Below the pieces are notes generated by a model. The model had not been told where the DNA came from. It searched no databases and was given only the letters and a program-made list of their open reading frames with translations. A DNA stretch of 64,000 bases from Paenibacillus sp. JJ-223 (GTDB lineage Bacteria > Bacillota > Bacilli > Paenibacillales > Paenibacillaceae), in NCBI RefSeq assembly GCF_927798175.1, contig NZ_CAKMMP010000017.1, positions 62,001 through 126,000 of the forward strand, written 5' to 3'. Both the position numbers and the translations under genes were made by a program. Positions within the stretch are counted from its first letter, which is position 1. Each line of letters opens with the position of its first letter. Shown one piece after another: positions 1 to 8,766 of this stretch.

Positions 1-405
1 TGAAGGCCATGACAGGGAAAAAACAATGGTGAAGAGCAAGTAGATGGGGATGCTTTTGTACAAAAACTGGTAGGCGATTTGGCCCCATTCCCGAGCCACC
101 AATTGGGTGAACAGGTGAACCGGTCGCATCAGGTCGAGCGCAATCTGCCCTGTCCTGACCGCAGCCGGTATACCGAGGCCTTGAGTCATGAAACCCGAGA
201 TCCAGAGGGAAGCTTGCGTAAACGCAATGTAACTGACCATCCCCTGTGTCCCGTATTCCCCGAGTGAATGATCGGCCCCGATCCCGATCCAGAGGCAGGC
301 ATACATGTACCCAAACATGGCGCTTGCCAGGTTGTGAACCATGTGGGCCCCGCGGTATTGCAAATTTCGGGCGTAGGCTTTGGAAGCCAACGTAAGATAA
401 AGCAT
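1..405 (-). CDS. ABC-2 family transporter permease, N-terminal part
   Basis: The gene runs off the left edge of the window, so only its first 135 codons are visible. The start is the ATG complementary to 403-405, preceded by a strong Shine-Dalgarno (GGAGGT, 5 nt spacer). The visible protein has a short cytoplasmic N-terminus, then hydrophobic segments around residues 22-42, 58-76 and 118-132. Between the last two lies a stretch containing VRTGQIALDLMRPVHL. A 'R.G.I...L.RP' loop followed by another membrane helix is typical of the ABC-2 export permease family that works in pairs with an ATPase (daunorubicin/viologen-exporter type). The substrate is unknown and the partner genes lie outside the window. 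A promoter sits just upstream at 480-508. Family call fairly secure; function not assigned. Confidence 0.75.
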   Translation of the reverse strand, partial: MLYLTLASKAYARNLQYRGAHMVHNLASAMFGYMYACLWIGIGADHSLGEYGTQGMVSYIAFTQASLWISGFMTQGLGIPAAVRTGQIALDLMRPVHLFTQLVAREWGQIAYQFLYKSIPIYLLFTIVFSLSWPS

Positions 406-479
406 GTGACACCTCCGATAAGTGTATTGAACGGCGTTTCCGTTCACTTCAGTCAAGGCGAAAAAGAGAGAAGGATAAC

Positions 480-508
480 ATCATACCAATTTATTCCTTC
501 ACGGGCAA
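480..508 (-). promoter_or_regulatory. Sigma-A-type promoter for the ABC-2 permease
   Basis: Read on the minus strand: TTGCCC (508-503), a 17-nt spacer, then TATGAT (485-480). It lies about 75 bp upstream of the permease start. The 305-bp gap between this gene and degV (406-710) otherwise shows no gene. It also holds a short palindrome, GAAGCGCTTC, near 539-548, of unknown meaning. Confidence 0.55.
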
Positions 509-710
509 GACATTTTTTTAGAAAAATACGGTATTTATGAAGCGCTTCCGCGATGGCCGGCAAGACAGCGGCAGGTCTGTTCTTATATACTGGAAGGGTA
601 TGGCCGTAATCGTTTACACCATGAATGATTAACCCCCCAAAAAAACAAGCCGGGCATGTCTATTGGAGAAAAAATGCAGGATCACCAATCCGGCAAGAGA
701 GAAGGATGTC

Positions 711-1553
711 ATGAAGAAAATTGCATGGGTCACCGACAGCACAAGCACGCTCGAACCCGCTTTCGCACGGCAAAACCACGTGTATATTGTGCCGCTGCGC
801 ATCGTATTTGGAGAAGAATGTTTCCGCGAGACGGAGGAACTATCGCCGGAGCAGTTTTACGAAAAGCTCGCCGGAGCTTCCCGGGCTAGCACGTCACAGC
901 CGCCCATAGGCGAATTCGTTGCCTTATATGAATCGCTGAAGGGGGAGTATGACGAAATCATCGCCATACATTGCTCAACCGGCCTTAGCGGAACGCTGAA
1001 CACATCGATGCAAGCGGCGGAAATTGCGGAAGTGGAGGTGACTGCAATTGACTCCATGGCAGGGGCGTACCCTCTTCGGGAAATGATTTTGGCCGGACTG
1101 GAATTGCAGAAAAAAGGCTGCACCGCCTCCGAGATCAAATCGCACATCGAAGGCATGATCGAACAAATGTCTTTTTATATCATTCCGGCCAGCCTGCAAC
1201 AGCTTCATCGAAGCGGAAGGGTATCCGGAACGCAATTGCTCCTCAGCCAGCTGCTCAAGATTCATCTGCTGCTGCGCTTTGAGGAAGGCAAAGTGGTGGT
1301 CAACGATAAAATCCGTACGTTCAAACGCGCCAAGCAGCGCATTCTGGACGTGCTCAAACTGGATATGGAGAAAATAAAGCATGTTTGCATCATGCATGCC
1401 GATAATCACGAGGAAGCACTGTCCATCAAACAGCAGATCGCGTCCCTTCTGCCCAAACTGAAAACCGAGATCATGCCGTTCATCTCCGTTGTAGGCATCC
1501 ATGCAGGTGCGGGAACCATCGGCATGTGCTGGATTCGCAGCGAAAAGGCATAG
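711..1553 (+). CDS. DegV family fatty-acid-binding protein
   Basis: Protein of 280 residues, the usual DegV size. DegV/FakB proteins bind a fatty acid and, in staphylococci and streptococci, present it to the kinase FakA; the ligand of this copy cannot be told. Family signs are the N-terminal strand MKKIAWVTDST, the PLRI segment, the ASTSQPPIGEF motif and the HCSTGLSGT motif, whose serines line the fatty-acid head-group pocket in the family. The open frame continues upstream, but ATG 711 is chosen because it follows a GAAGGA ribosome site and starts exactly at the conserved first strand. It is a single-gene unit with a terminator directly after it. No fakA-like kinase gene is nearby. Confidence 0.88.
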   Translation: MKKIAWVTDSTSTLEPAFARQNHVYIVPLRIVFGEECFRETEELSPEQFYEKLAGASRASTSQPPIGEFVALYESLKGEYDEIIAIHCSTGLSGTLNTSMQAAEIAEVEVTAIDSMAGAYPLREMILAGLELQKKGCTASEIKSHIEGMIEQMSFYIIPASLQQLHRSGRVSGTQLLLSQLLKIHLLLRFEEGKVVVNDKIRTFKRAKQRILDVLKLDMEKIKHVCIMHADNHEEALSIKQQIASLLPKLKTEIMPFISVVGIHAGAGTIGMCWIRSEKA

Positions 1554-1587
1554 TGCATAAAGATTAACGATATGAAGTATCCGATTT

Positions 1588-1630
1588 AAACCCGGTGAAT
1601 CGCTTCCCGACAAGCGTGCCCCGGGTTTTT
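1588..1630 (+). terminator. Rho-independent terminator after degV
   Basis: Outer stem AAACCCGG (1588-1595) pairs with CCGGGTTT (1621-1628), with an inner GCTT/AAGC pairing, followed by a T run. Confidence 0.7.
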
Positions 1631-1743
1631 GCATCTTTATTCTGGAGAGCAGAATCGATATGCTGATGTTGTGATGCAGCCGTTCATTGCCAATTTTCGC
1701 AAACTGTGCGGTAATTAGAGAAAACGTTTGTTGGGGGGATTTT

Positions 1744-2469
1744 GTGCCGGCTTATCGATTGCTGCTAGTAGAGGATGATCGCTCGATTAGCGAGATGGTG
1801 GGACCTTATTTGGAAAATGAGGGCTATGAGGTGCACTATGCATATGACGGACTGGAGGCGGAGAAGTTGTTTATGGATCGGCAGAAGGATTTCGATCTGG
1901 TCATTCTTGACCTCATGCTGCCGCATCAAAACGGGATGGATGTTCTTCAGGCCATCCGCGCCGTTAGTTTGGTACCCGTGTTGATTTTATCTGCCAAGGA
2001 TGGAGACGTGGACAAGGCGCTTGGTTTGGGATTCGGCGCTGACGATTATGTGGCGAAGCCGTTTTCGCTTATCGAATTGACTGCCCGGATCAAAGCGGCG
2101 ATTCGCCGGGCCAACTATGCCGGAGCACAGGCGCCGGCCGCAACCGAAAAATCAAAATCGGAACGTATTTCCATTGGCGGGCTTGTCATTGATCTGGAAA
2201 CGTATGAAGTAGAACGCGACGGCATACCTGTAAAGCTGACATCCAAGGAATTCGGCATTTTGAAACTGCTCGCTGCCCATCCGGGCAAAGTGTATACAAA
2301 GGCGCAAATCTACGCTTCGGTGTGGGAGGACATGTACTATGGCGATGAAAATATCATCAATGTGCACATGCGCCGTTTGCGGGAGAAGGTAGAGGCCGAC
2401 CCGTCTGAGCCCCAATATATTAAAACGCTGTGGGGCATCGGATACAAACTGGAGGTGGGGCAGGGGTGA
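1744..2469 (+). CDS. OmpR/PhoB-type response regulator, YcbL-like
   Basis: A 241-residue response regulator. The receiver domain occupies about residues 1-120, with the acidic pair at LVEDD, the phospho-acceptor Asp56 in LVILDLMLP, and Lys in YVAKPF. A winged-helix DNA-binding domain follows at about 145-238 (LTSKEFGILKLLAAHPGKV, and VHMRRLREKVE as recognition region). The chosen start is GTG 1744, behind TTGGGGGG; upstream in-frame residues do not fit the family. It overlaps the downstream kinase start by 3 nt (GTGA), so the two are translationally coupled. Gene order regulator-kinase-ATPase-permease matches ycbLMNO of Bacillus subtilis and bacitracin-type export modules, so it probably controls the ABC genes at 3544-5158. 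Confidence 0.88.
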   Translation: MPAYRLLLVEDDRSISEMVGPYLENEGYEVHYAYDGLEAEKLFMDRQKDFDLVILDLMLPHQNGMDVLQAIRAVSLVPVLILSAKDGDVDKALGLGFGADDYVAKPFSLIELTARIKAAIRRANYAGAQAPAATEKSKSERISIGGLVIDLETYEVERDGIPVKLTSKEFGILKLLAAHPGKVYTKAQIYASVWEDMYYGDENIINVHMRRLREKVEADPSEPQYIKTLWGIGYKLEVGQG

Positions 2470-3398
2470 TCTGGGTGGTATGCGGCTTCAGCACCGTTCT
2501 GGTTCTGGTCGTTGCGATCTTGGCGACCAAACTTCATCAACGATCTCGGCAGTTAACCTACATCCACGACAAAGTGGCATCCATTCTTAACGAAGGCAGT
2601 TACGAGAGGGTGCTGCTGTTCAGCAGCGACCCTCAGATCAGGCAAATTCTGACCGACGTCAACTTGCTGCTGGACCACGCACACCGGACAGGCGCGCGTT
2701 ATGCCAATCAGGAAAAGGAAATACGCCATATGCTCTCCAACATTTCGCATGATTTGAAAACGCCTCTTACCGTTGTGCTCGGTTACAGCGAAACGCTGCT
2801 TCACCGTACGGAGCTTACCGAAGCCGAACGGGCGGCGATGACCGCCAAGCTGCATGACAAAACGCAAGAGGTGCTGCGCCTGATTCTTTCCTTTTTTAAC
2901 CTGGCCAAGCTGGAGTCGGGGGATGTGGAGTTAACTATGGACCGGGTCAATGCCAGCGAGCTGTGCCGATTGAAGGTGCTTTCGTTTTACGAGTTGTTGA
3001 CAAACTTGGAAATGCAGGTCGAGCTGTCCATTCCCGATGAGGACGTGTTCGTCAGAGCCAACGAAGAGGCCCTTGAACGTGTGCTCGATAATCTCGTGAC
3101 CAATGCCATGAAATACGGGGCAGACGGTAAAGTGCTTGGTCTGTCGGTCGATAAGCAGGAAAACGGAACGGTCGTTATCAGCGTCCGCGATCAGGGAAGG
3201 GGCATTCCCGAACGGGAGCACGATCACGTATTTGAGCGAATGTACACGCTGGAAGATTCCCGAAACCGGCTCTATCAGGGAAGCGGTCTCGGCTTGACCA
3301 TCACCAAACGGCTTGTGGAGCGCATGGGCGGAAGCATCGGTTTGCACAGCGTTCCGCATGAGGAAACCGTATTTTCCGTTTGCTTGCAGGGCGGTTAG
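2466..3398 (+). CDS. Sensor histidine kinase, YcbM-like
   Basis: A 310-residue kinase, the same size class as YcbM. It has a single N-terminal membrane helix (about residues 2-21) and almost no extracellular part. A dimerization/phospho-acceptor segment follows with His95 in ISHDLKTPLT, then a GHKL ATPase domain with N box (LDNLVTNAMKYG), G1 (DQGRGIP), F box (HVFERMY) and G2 (GSGLGLTITK). The start is GTG 2466, whose TG forms part of the regulator stop codon TGA, so translation is coupled. A kinase with so little outside the membrane cannot sense an external ligand with its own domain. Kinases of this layout often respond to cell-envelope stress or to their cognate ABC transporter; here that is inference. 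Confidence 0.87.
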   Translation: MIWVVCGFSTVLVLVVAILATKLHQRSRQLTYIHDKVASILNEGSYERVLLFSSDPQIRQILTDVNLLLDHAHRTGARYANQEKEIRHMLSNISHDLKTPLTVVLGYSETLLHRTELTEAERAAMTAKLHDKTQEVLRLILSFFNLAKLESGDVELTMDRVNASELCRLKVLSFYELLTNLEMQVELSIPDEDVFVRANEEALERVLDNLVTNAMKYGADGKVLGLSVDKQENGTVVISVRDQGRGIPEREHDHVFERMYTLEDSRNRLYQGSGLGLTITKRLVERMGGSIGLHSVPHEETVFSVCLQGG

Positions 3399-3543
3399 AT
3401 GCCCCGCGGGGTTTTTGTTAGGGAGATATGATGCCGAGCTTAAGATTTTTGTAAGTTTCGAGTAATAGAAATGACGGTTTCTCTCTTTATAATACAGATA
3501 TAACGACCCGCCGGGGACTGTACCAAAGGAGAATGCGAGAACG

Positions 3544-4467
3544 ATGACATATATTGCGCGCACGATTAGCGTGACCAAAGCTTATGAAGGATCAGAGGCC
3601 GTATCCAATGTCAGCCTGAATATCAAACAGGGCGAAATTTACGGGCTGCTGGGTCCGAACGGGGCAGGCAAAACAACACTGATGAAAATGTTGACCAATC
3701 TCGTGAAACCGACGGGCGGCGAAATCGAACTGTTCGGGGAAAAGTTGACCCCATCTTCGTATGAAGTTCTCAAACGTATGGGCAGCATCATCGAATATCC
3801 TGTTTTCTACGACAAGCTTTCCGCAAGGGAAAACCTGGAGCTGCATTGCGAATACATGGGATTTCACAACAAACAGGTTATTGGCAGCATGATGGAGACG
3901 GTGGGCCTGAAAGATACGGGTAATAAGCCGGTCCGGGATTTCTCGCTGGGCATGAAACAACGGCTAGGCATAGCGAGAGCGCTGATCACCACACCTGAAC
4001 TCCTTATTCTGGACGAACCGATCAACGGTCTTGATCCGATCGGCATCAAGGAACTGCGCGAGTTGTTCAAGATGCTTCGTTCGGAATACCGGATTACGCT
4101 GATCATCTCCAGCCACATCCTCGGCGAGATCGAACAGATGGCAGACACGGTCGGCGTCATTCGACGCGGGCGGCTGATCGAGGAAGTGTCGATGGAGGAA
4201 ATTCGCACCACGCATGGGGAGTACATTGAATTGCAGGTCGTCGATGCCAGCAGGGCGGCTTACGTGATGGAACACGAGTTGAAGCTGAACAATTACAAGC
4301 TGTTGAATGAGCGCACTTTGCGCGTGTACGATCCGGGCCTGTCCCCGGCAGACCTGACAACAAGGTTAGTCCGGCATGACGTGGCGATTGAATCGGTCTT
4401 CAAACGGGCACACTCTTTGGAGGAGCACTTCATCAACTTGGTAAAGGGGGATGATGACGTTGCTTAA
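3544..4467 (+). CDS. ABC transporter ATP-binding protein, BcrA/YcbN-like
   Basis: A 307-residue ATPase, matching YcbN/BcrA length. Walker A is GLLGPNGAGKTT, the signature is FSLGMKQRLGIARAL, Walker B is LLILDEPINGLDP, followed by the switch His in IISSHILGEIE. A C-terminal extension of about 90 residues (from about 215) is typical of bacitracin/lantibiotic exporter ATPases. The ATG follows AAAGGAGAATG. It forms a half-transporter with the permease that overlaps its 3' end by 17 nt. Together with the upstream regulator and kinase it is likely an inducible drug or antimicrobial-peptide export module; the actual substrate is not readable from sequence. A good -10 (TATAAT, 3488-3493) lies upstream but no clear -35, which would fit activator-dependent expression. 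Confidence 0.88.
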   Translation: MTYIARTISVTKAYEGSEAVSNVSLNIKQGEIYGLLGPNGAGKTTLMKMLTNLVKPTGGEIELFGEKLTPSSYEVLKRMGSIIEYPVFYDKLSARENLELHCEYMGFHNKQVIGSMMETVGLKDTGNKPVRDFSLGMKQRLGIARALITTPELLILDEPINGLDPIGIKELRELFKMLRSEYRITLIISSHILGEIEQMADTVGVIRRGRLIEEVSMEEIRTTHGEYIELQVVDASRAAYVMEHELKLNNYKLLNERTLRVYDPGLSPADLTTRLVRHDVAIESVFKRAHSLEEHFINLVKGDDDVA

Positions 4468-5158
4468 ATTGATTTCACTGGAATGGCGCAAACATCGGTT
4501 CTCCCGGAACTTTATGTACGCAGCTATTGCGAATTCGATCATTCTCGCTTTTTTAATCATGATTGGAATTGTGGATTGGGGAGCAGAAGACTACGCGTTT
4601 TCAACGCATGCTGTTTCCTTCATCCTAATTGATACGTTTTCGAGGGCAGTGTATATCGTTTTTGCGGGGGCTTTGCTGTCCAGGATGATCATCAGTGAAT
4701 ACAAAAATAAAACGATGAGCGTGATGTTTACTTATCCGATTAAACGCCATAAGCTGATTGCCGCCAAATTGATCATCGTTTTTGCCTTCACGTTTGCCAT
4801 GATCCTGTTTACCGACCTGCTGATGGGGGCTGCCTTGATGACGGTCAATCATTATTATCCATTTATCGGCGACTCGGTAACTATGGAAGAGATCGGTCTG
4901 CTGTTGGTAAAATACACAATCAGTTCGCTTTCGGCCGCGGCAATGGCCCTCATTCCTTTATTTTTCGGCATGCGCAAACATTCGGCGACATCGACGATCG
5001 TTGCTTCCGTCCTGCTTGTTTTCGTCGTGTGCTCGGGCGTTAACGGTCCTTCCGTATCCATCAATACGATCATCGTGATTCCTGTTGCGCTTGGCCTCGT
5101 TGGGCTGTGGATTGCTTCGATGTCCATGCATCGCCTGGAGATGAAGGACGTGCATTGA
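4451..5158 (+). CDS. ABC-2 type permease, YcbO/BcrB-like
   Basis: A 235-residue integral membrane protein with six likely membrane helices: about residues 20-38, 52-75, 100-125, 140-162, 170-186 and 195-222. A short loop after the second helix reads SEYKNKTMSVMFTYPIKRHKL, the pattern 'E...+T.....YP..R......K' expected for BcrB-type permeases that bind the ATPase. ATG 4451 (or ATG 4454 directly after it) lies inside the end of the ATPase gene, preceded by AAAGGGGGATG, so the pair is translationally coupled. It completes the regulator-kinase-ATPase-permease set. Substrate unknown; peptide antibiotics are the usual cargo of this type. Confidence 0.83.
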   Translation: MMTLLKLISLEWRKHRFSRNFMYAAIANSIILAFLIMIGIVDWGAEDYAFSTHAVSFILIDTFSRAVYIVFAGALLSRMIISEYKNKTMSVMFTYPIKRHKLIAAKLIIVFAFTFAMILFTDLLMGAALMTVNHYYPFIGDSVTMEEIGLLLVKYTISSLSAAAMALIPLFFGMRKHSATSTIVASVLLVFVVCSGVNGPSVSINTIIVIPVALGLVGLWIASMSMHRLEMKDVH

Positions 5159-5198
5159 AATCCGGGGAAACCCCTTCTCCAGCGGGCTTCTGAGGCCA

Positions 5199-5227
5199 TT
5201 GACATCCGCTCTTACAAGGGATAGGAT
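5199..5227 (+). promoter_or_regulatory. Sigma-A-type promoter for pdxK
   Basis: TTGACA (5199-5204), 17-nt spacer, TAGGAT (5222-5227). It lies about 35 bp upstream of the pdxK ribosome site and separates this gene from the ABC operon. Confidence 0.65.
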
Positions 5228-5263
5228 AAGGTCAACTGAACCACGAAGGAGAATGCGACTATC

Positions 5264-6079
5264 ATGACAATTCCAAAAACATTGACTATTGCCGGCTCGG
5301 ATACGAGCGGCGGTGCAGGAATACAAGCTGATTTAAAAACATTCCAGGAGCTTGGCGTTTACGGCATGACCGTGCTGACGACGGTTGTAGCTATGGAACC
5401 CGAGACATGGGATCACCAGGTTTTCCCGGTGGAGCTGAATGTGGTGGAAGCGCAGCTTCGCACGGTCCTGGACGGCATCGGCTTTGATGCCATGAAAACG
5501 GGCATGCTCGGTTCCGTCGATATTATCGAGCTCGTGGCCAAACACGTTCGCCGCAGCGGTTTGCCGCAGATCGTCATTGATCCTGTTATGGTGTGCAAAG
5601 GCACGGATGAAGTGCTGCAACCCGAAAATACGGAAGCCATGATCGAATTTTTGCTGCCTGGCGCCGATCTGGTGACGCCGAACCTGTTCGAAGCTTCGCA
5701 ATTGGCCAAGAGTGGTCCGATCCGTTCCAAAGAGAAAATGGAGGAGGCTGCCGCCGCCATTCACGATCACGGAGCAAAGCACGTCCTGATTAAGGACAGA
5801 GGCGTGATCAATCCGGGAAAAGCGATGGACCTTCTTTATGACGGTAAAAACTACGAATGGTTTGAAGCCGATGTCGTGGGCTCCGGTTATACGCATGGCG
5901 CGGGCTGCACCACTTCTGCGGCAATAACCGCAGGCCTGGCACGCGGATTGTCCGTGAAGGACGCCGTTCGCGAAGGAAAAGCCTTCGTAACCAAAGCGAT
6001 TGCCGGAGGATTCCCGCTGAATCGTTTTGTCGGCCCGACGTTGCATATGGCGCACCGTTTGGATAAACAGAACGGATAG
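5264..6079 (+). CDS. pdxK: Pyridoxine kinase (ThiD-family, PdxK type)
   Basis: A 271-residue ribokinase-fold enzyme, closely resembling the B. subtilis PdxK I recall (same length). It phosphorylates pyridoxine/pyridoxal with ATP in the vitamin B6 salvage route. Family marks are TIAGSDTSGGAGIQADLKT at the N-terminus, KTGML, VIDPVMVCKG, the anion-hole/catalytic region YTHGAGCTTSAA, and FPLNRFVGPT at the C-terminus. The ThiD family also includes HMP-P kinase for thiamine synthesis and the two are hard to separate. No other thiamine gene is nearby, and the fit to the Bacillus PdxK subgroup (CKGTDEVL in place of the usual ThiD motif) favours PdxK. Start ATG 5264 follows GAAGGAGAATG. It has its own promoter and a strong terminator. 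Confidence 0.85.
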   Translation: MTIPKTLTIAGSDTSGGAGIQADLKTFQELGVYGMTVLTTVVAMEPETWDHQVFPVELNVVEAQLRTVLDGIGFDAMKTGMLGSVDIIELVAKHVRRSGLPQIVIDPVMVCKGTDEVLQPENTEAMIEFLLPGADLVTPNLFEASQLAKSGPIRSKEKMEEAAAAIHDHGAKHVLIKDRGVINPGKAMDLLYDGKNYEWFEADVVGSGYTHGAGCTTSAAITAGLARGLSVKDAVREGKAFVTKAIAGGFPLNRFVGPTLHMAHRLDKQNG

Positions 6080-6125
6080 ACGCCGTAATTAGAAGCAAAC
6101 CTGAGAAAAAGGGATCGAATGTGGT

Positions 6126-6167
6126 GGTTGTCAATGGGCAGGCAGGCTCGTTGACAACCTTTTTTTG
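6126..6167 (+). terminator. Terminator after pdxK
   Basis: Perfect stem GGTTGTCAA (6126-6134) / TTGACAACC (6151-6159) followed by eight T residues. Confidence 0.9.
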
Positions 6168-6306
6168 TGCGGAGCCTTGGTTAAATTAGTAACTTCTTAC
6201 ATGTATTATTCGTATACATCATTATACCTTCCTTCATTGGAGAGGACACATGAACGACACATGGACTCGTTATGTTAATGAAAGAAAGATAAAAGGAGAG
6301 TCGGTC

Positions 6307-6987
6307 ATGGTCAGAACAGTGCTTCTGGTGGAAGACGAGAGCCGCATTCGCGAGATTGTGGCCGATTATTTCATAAAAGAACAATGGAACGTGATCGAAG
6401 CGGAGAACGGAGTTGAAGCTTCGGAATTGTTTGAACTTCACCAGGTGGACCTTGTCATTCTCGACGTACTGATGCCGGAAATGGACGGTTGGACGTTATG
6501 CGGGCATATTCGTTCCAAATCGACCGTACCTATTATCATGCTGACGGCAAAGTCAGAGGATGATGACAAAATTCATGGCTTCCATCTTGGCGTGGACGAT
6601 TATGTGACTAAACCTTTTAGCCCACGCGTGCTGGTCGCACGGGCAGAGACGCTAATGAAACGGGTGGAAGGCGCGCTCAGCAGGGAGCAGGGCGTCATTC
6701 GTTTCGGCGAAGCCGTGTTGGACCCATGGGCAAGAAGGCTGGAGAAGAACGGGGCGGAGATCGAGCTTGCGCCCAAAGAATATGAATTGCTGCTCTACAT
6801 GGCACGCAATCAAGGCATCGTGTTATCCCGTGACGCCATATTGAATCGGGTATGGGGATTCGATTTCGACGGCGATTCCCGGGTGGTGGATACCCATATC
6901 AAGAAGCTGCGCAGCAAGCTTGGGGACGAAGCGAGATGCATCCGGACCGTCATCGGCACCGGATACCGGTTCGAGGCGGAGGTATGA
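6307..6987 (+). CDS. OmpR/PhoB-type response regulator
   Basis: A 226-residue regulator. The receiver domain has LVEDESR, phospho-acceptor Asp53 in LVILDVLMP, and the Lys of YVTKPF. The winged-helix domain (about residues 130-224) ends in IRTVIGTGYRFE, the usual OmpR-family finish. The chosen start, ATG 6307, follows AAAGGAGAG; the in-frame ATG 6250 lies outside the family boundary. The ATGA overlap at 6984-6987 couples it to the kinase. The two regulators are followed 20 nt later by pssA and dedA, so this system may watch over membrane lipid state. That link rests only on gene order. Confidence 0.87.
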   Translation: MVRTVLLVEDESRIREIVADYFIKEQWNVIEAENGVEASELFELHQVDLVILDVLMPEMDGWTLCGHIRSKSTVPIIMLTAKSEDDDKIHGFHLGVDDYVTKPFSPRVLVARAETLMKRVEGALSREQGVIRFGEAVLDPWARRLEKNGAEIELAPKEYELLLYMARNQGIVLSRDAILNRVWGFDFDGDSRVVDTHIKKLRSKLGDEARCIRTVIGTGYRFEAEV

Positions 6988-8747
6988 GACGCAACGGCAT
7001 TACGATCAAGCTGTTTCTGATCATGGCGGGCTTTCTTATTCTTTTATACGGAACGACGATGGTTGCCCAACTGGCCTGGTTTCCCGATTTTTATCAGCAT
7101 CAGAAGATCAGCAGCGTCAAGAAAAAACTCGCCAACTTCGAACGCCAATATGCAGCGGGCGGATGGAGCGACATGCAGCTGGCAAAGGAAACGGGGAGAT
7201 TCATGCGACAAAGCCAGTCGCATCTCGTCATCCTGACAAAGACCGGCAAACTGGTAAACGATCCTTTTCACGTTACCCTGCAACTGGAAGACGGGAGCAA
7301 GATCAAAGTATCTTTGTCGTTGTTCATCAACAGCGAAAATGCCGGATGGATTGCCACGCACCTGAGATTCGGGAAGCCGTTGACCGTGACGGGTCCGGCG
7401 AGTGCCGCCCAGGACGATACGATGGTCTATCCTTTCAAGATCAGGGATGACAGTTCCACCGTGTGGGGGATTGAGGATTTTCAGGAATTGGGGGAGCCCG
7501 TTCAAGATTGGAAAGGCGTCATTACGGAAGTGGTTCTTCCGAATCTGTCCACCTGGAGCCAGCGGCAGGGTTTGCTGGTGCAGGCACTGGACAGCCGCTT
7601 TCCTTTGTCGACGGAAGATCAGCTCAGCCTGGCAGATGGGAAAATGATCAGTGAGGAATGGACCGACAGCTGGAGCGGCGTGCGCAATGTTATCACCATC
7701 GCTGCCGTGCACAGCAGCAACGGTTCCCCAAACCAATTGTTGTTTTCGTTGACCTCTTTGCAGGAAATGAGAGAGGCCGGCGAAGCAACGCAGTTGTTCT
7801 ATGCCTATTTCGGAATTGCAGCCGTCGTGTTGATTGTGTTCCTGTCCCTGTTATTATCCCGGATTGTTACGAAACCGCTGCTTTCGCTGAACCATGTGGC
7901 CAAAAAAATGTCCACGCTGGATTTCACCGTACGGTCGCCCATCCGGCGCAACGATGAAATCGGCAGCCTGTCCGATAGTCTGAACGCGTTGTCGACAACG
8001 CTGGACCAGACGCTTAAGGAACTGCGGCAGGCCAACAGCCAAATGCGATCAGACATGGAAATGAAGCAGCGTATCGAAAAGCGGCAGCGGGAATTTTTCG
8101 CCGATGCGTCCCATGAGCTCAAAACGCCGCTTAGCATCATCAAAGGATATTCTGAAGGCCTTAAGGATGGTGTGAGCGAAAGCAAAAAAGAACGCTACAT
8201 CGAAATCATCGCCGATGAGGCCGCCAAGATGGAGACGATGGTGGAAGAGATGCTTGATCTCGTTCGGCTGGAATCGCAAGCGATCAAGTTAACGATGGGA
8301 GCGGTCGACCTTGTGGACATGGTTGAAGATATTGCCGGGCGGCTTGGCCCGCAGCTGAAAGAAAAACATTTGGACGTGGTGCTGGCTGCCACAACGGAAC
8401 AGACGGTGGAAGGGGATCGAGGCAAACTGGAGCAAGTCATATACAACATGTTAATGAACGCGATCCGCCATGCCGTGCCGAAAACCGATATTATGATTGA
8501 AATCAACAGGCTTGAAGGCCGGGTGCGCATTTCCATCGAGAACAAAGGAGAAAGCATTTCGGAAGCCGATCGCCAATATATTTGGGAGAGGTTCTACCGC
8601 GTGGAGCGCTCCCGCAATCGCAAAATGGGCGGGACCGGTCTGGGTCTGGCCATTGCGAAGCAAATTCTTGACCTGCACGGATGCAGCTACGGCGTGGAAA
8701 ACACGCCTGATGGAGTTCGTTTTTATATTATTTTTCCTAATGATTAG
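6984..8747 (+). CDS. Membrane sensor histidine kinase (HAMP type)
   Basis: A 587-residue kinase. The first membrane helix is at about residues 9-30, an extracytoplasmic region of about 240 residues follows, and the second helix is near 273-293 (IAAVVLIVFLSLLLSRIV). Then come a HAMP linker (TKPLLSLNHVAKKMSTLDF), a phospho-acceptor domain with His377 in FFADASHELKTPLS, and a GHKL ATPase domain with N box (QVIYNMLMNAIRHA), F box (YIWERFYRVERS) and G2 (GGTGLGLAIAK). The start ATG 6984 is the ATGA overlapping the regulator stop. The large outer domain has no motif I recognise, so the signal is unknown. It is co-transcribed with the response regulator and, most likely, pssA and dedA. Confidence 0.87.
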   Translation: MRRNGITIKLFLIMAGFLILLYGTTMVAQLAWFPDFYQHQKISSVKKKLANFERQYAAGGWSDMQLAKETGRFMRQSQSHLVILTKTGKLVNDPFHVTLQLEDGSKIKVSLSLFINSENAGWIATHLRFGKPLTVTGPASAAQDDTMVYPFKIRDDSSTVWGIEDFQELGEPVQDWKGVITEVVLPNLSTWSQRQGLLVQALDSRFPLSTEDQLSLADGKMISEEWTDSWSGVRNVITIAAVHSSNGSPNQLLFSLTSLQEMREAGEATQLFYAYFGIAAVVLIVFLSLLLSRIVTKPLLSLNHVAKKMSTLDFTVRSPIRRNDEIGSLSDSLNALSTTLDQTLKELRQANSQMRSDMEMKQRIEKRQREFFADASHELKTPLSIIKGYSEGLKDGVSESKKERYIEIIADEAAKMETMVEEMLDLVRLESQAIKLTMGAVDLVDMVEDIAGRLGPQLKEKHLDVVLAATTEQTVEGDRGKLEQVIYNMLMNAIRHAVPKTDIMIEINRLEGRVRISIENKGESISEADRQYIWERFYRVERSRNRKMGGTGLGLAIAKQILDLHGCSYGVENTPDGVRFYIIFPND

Positions 8748-8766
8748 TACGAAAGGGAGTTAGTCT

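Noticed and set aside
539-548. GAAGCGCTTC palindrome as a cre site upstream of degV
   Set aside because: Its flanks do not fit TGWAANCGNTNWCA, and it is not placed near a promoter of either neighbouring gene.
3395-3420. Possible terminator after the first histidine kinase (CCCCGCGGGG followed by TTTTT)
   Set aside because: The palindrome leaves only a 3-bp stem once a loop is allowed.
6852-6983. Upstream extension of the second histidine kinase frame
   Set aside because: It lies inside the response regulator gene in another frame; ATG 6984 with the ATGA overlap is the natural start.
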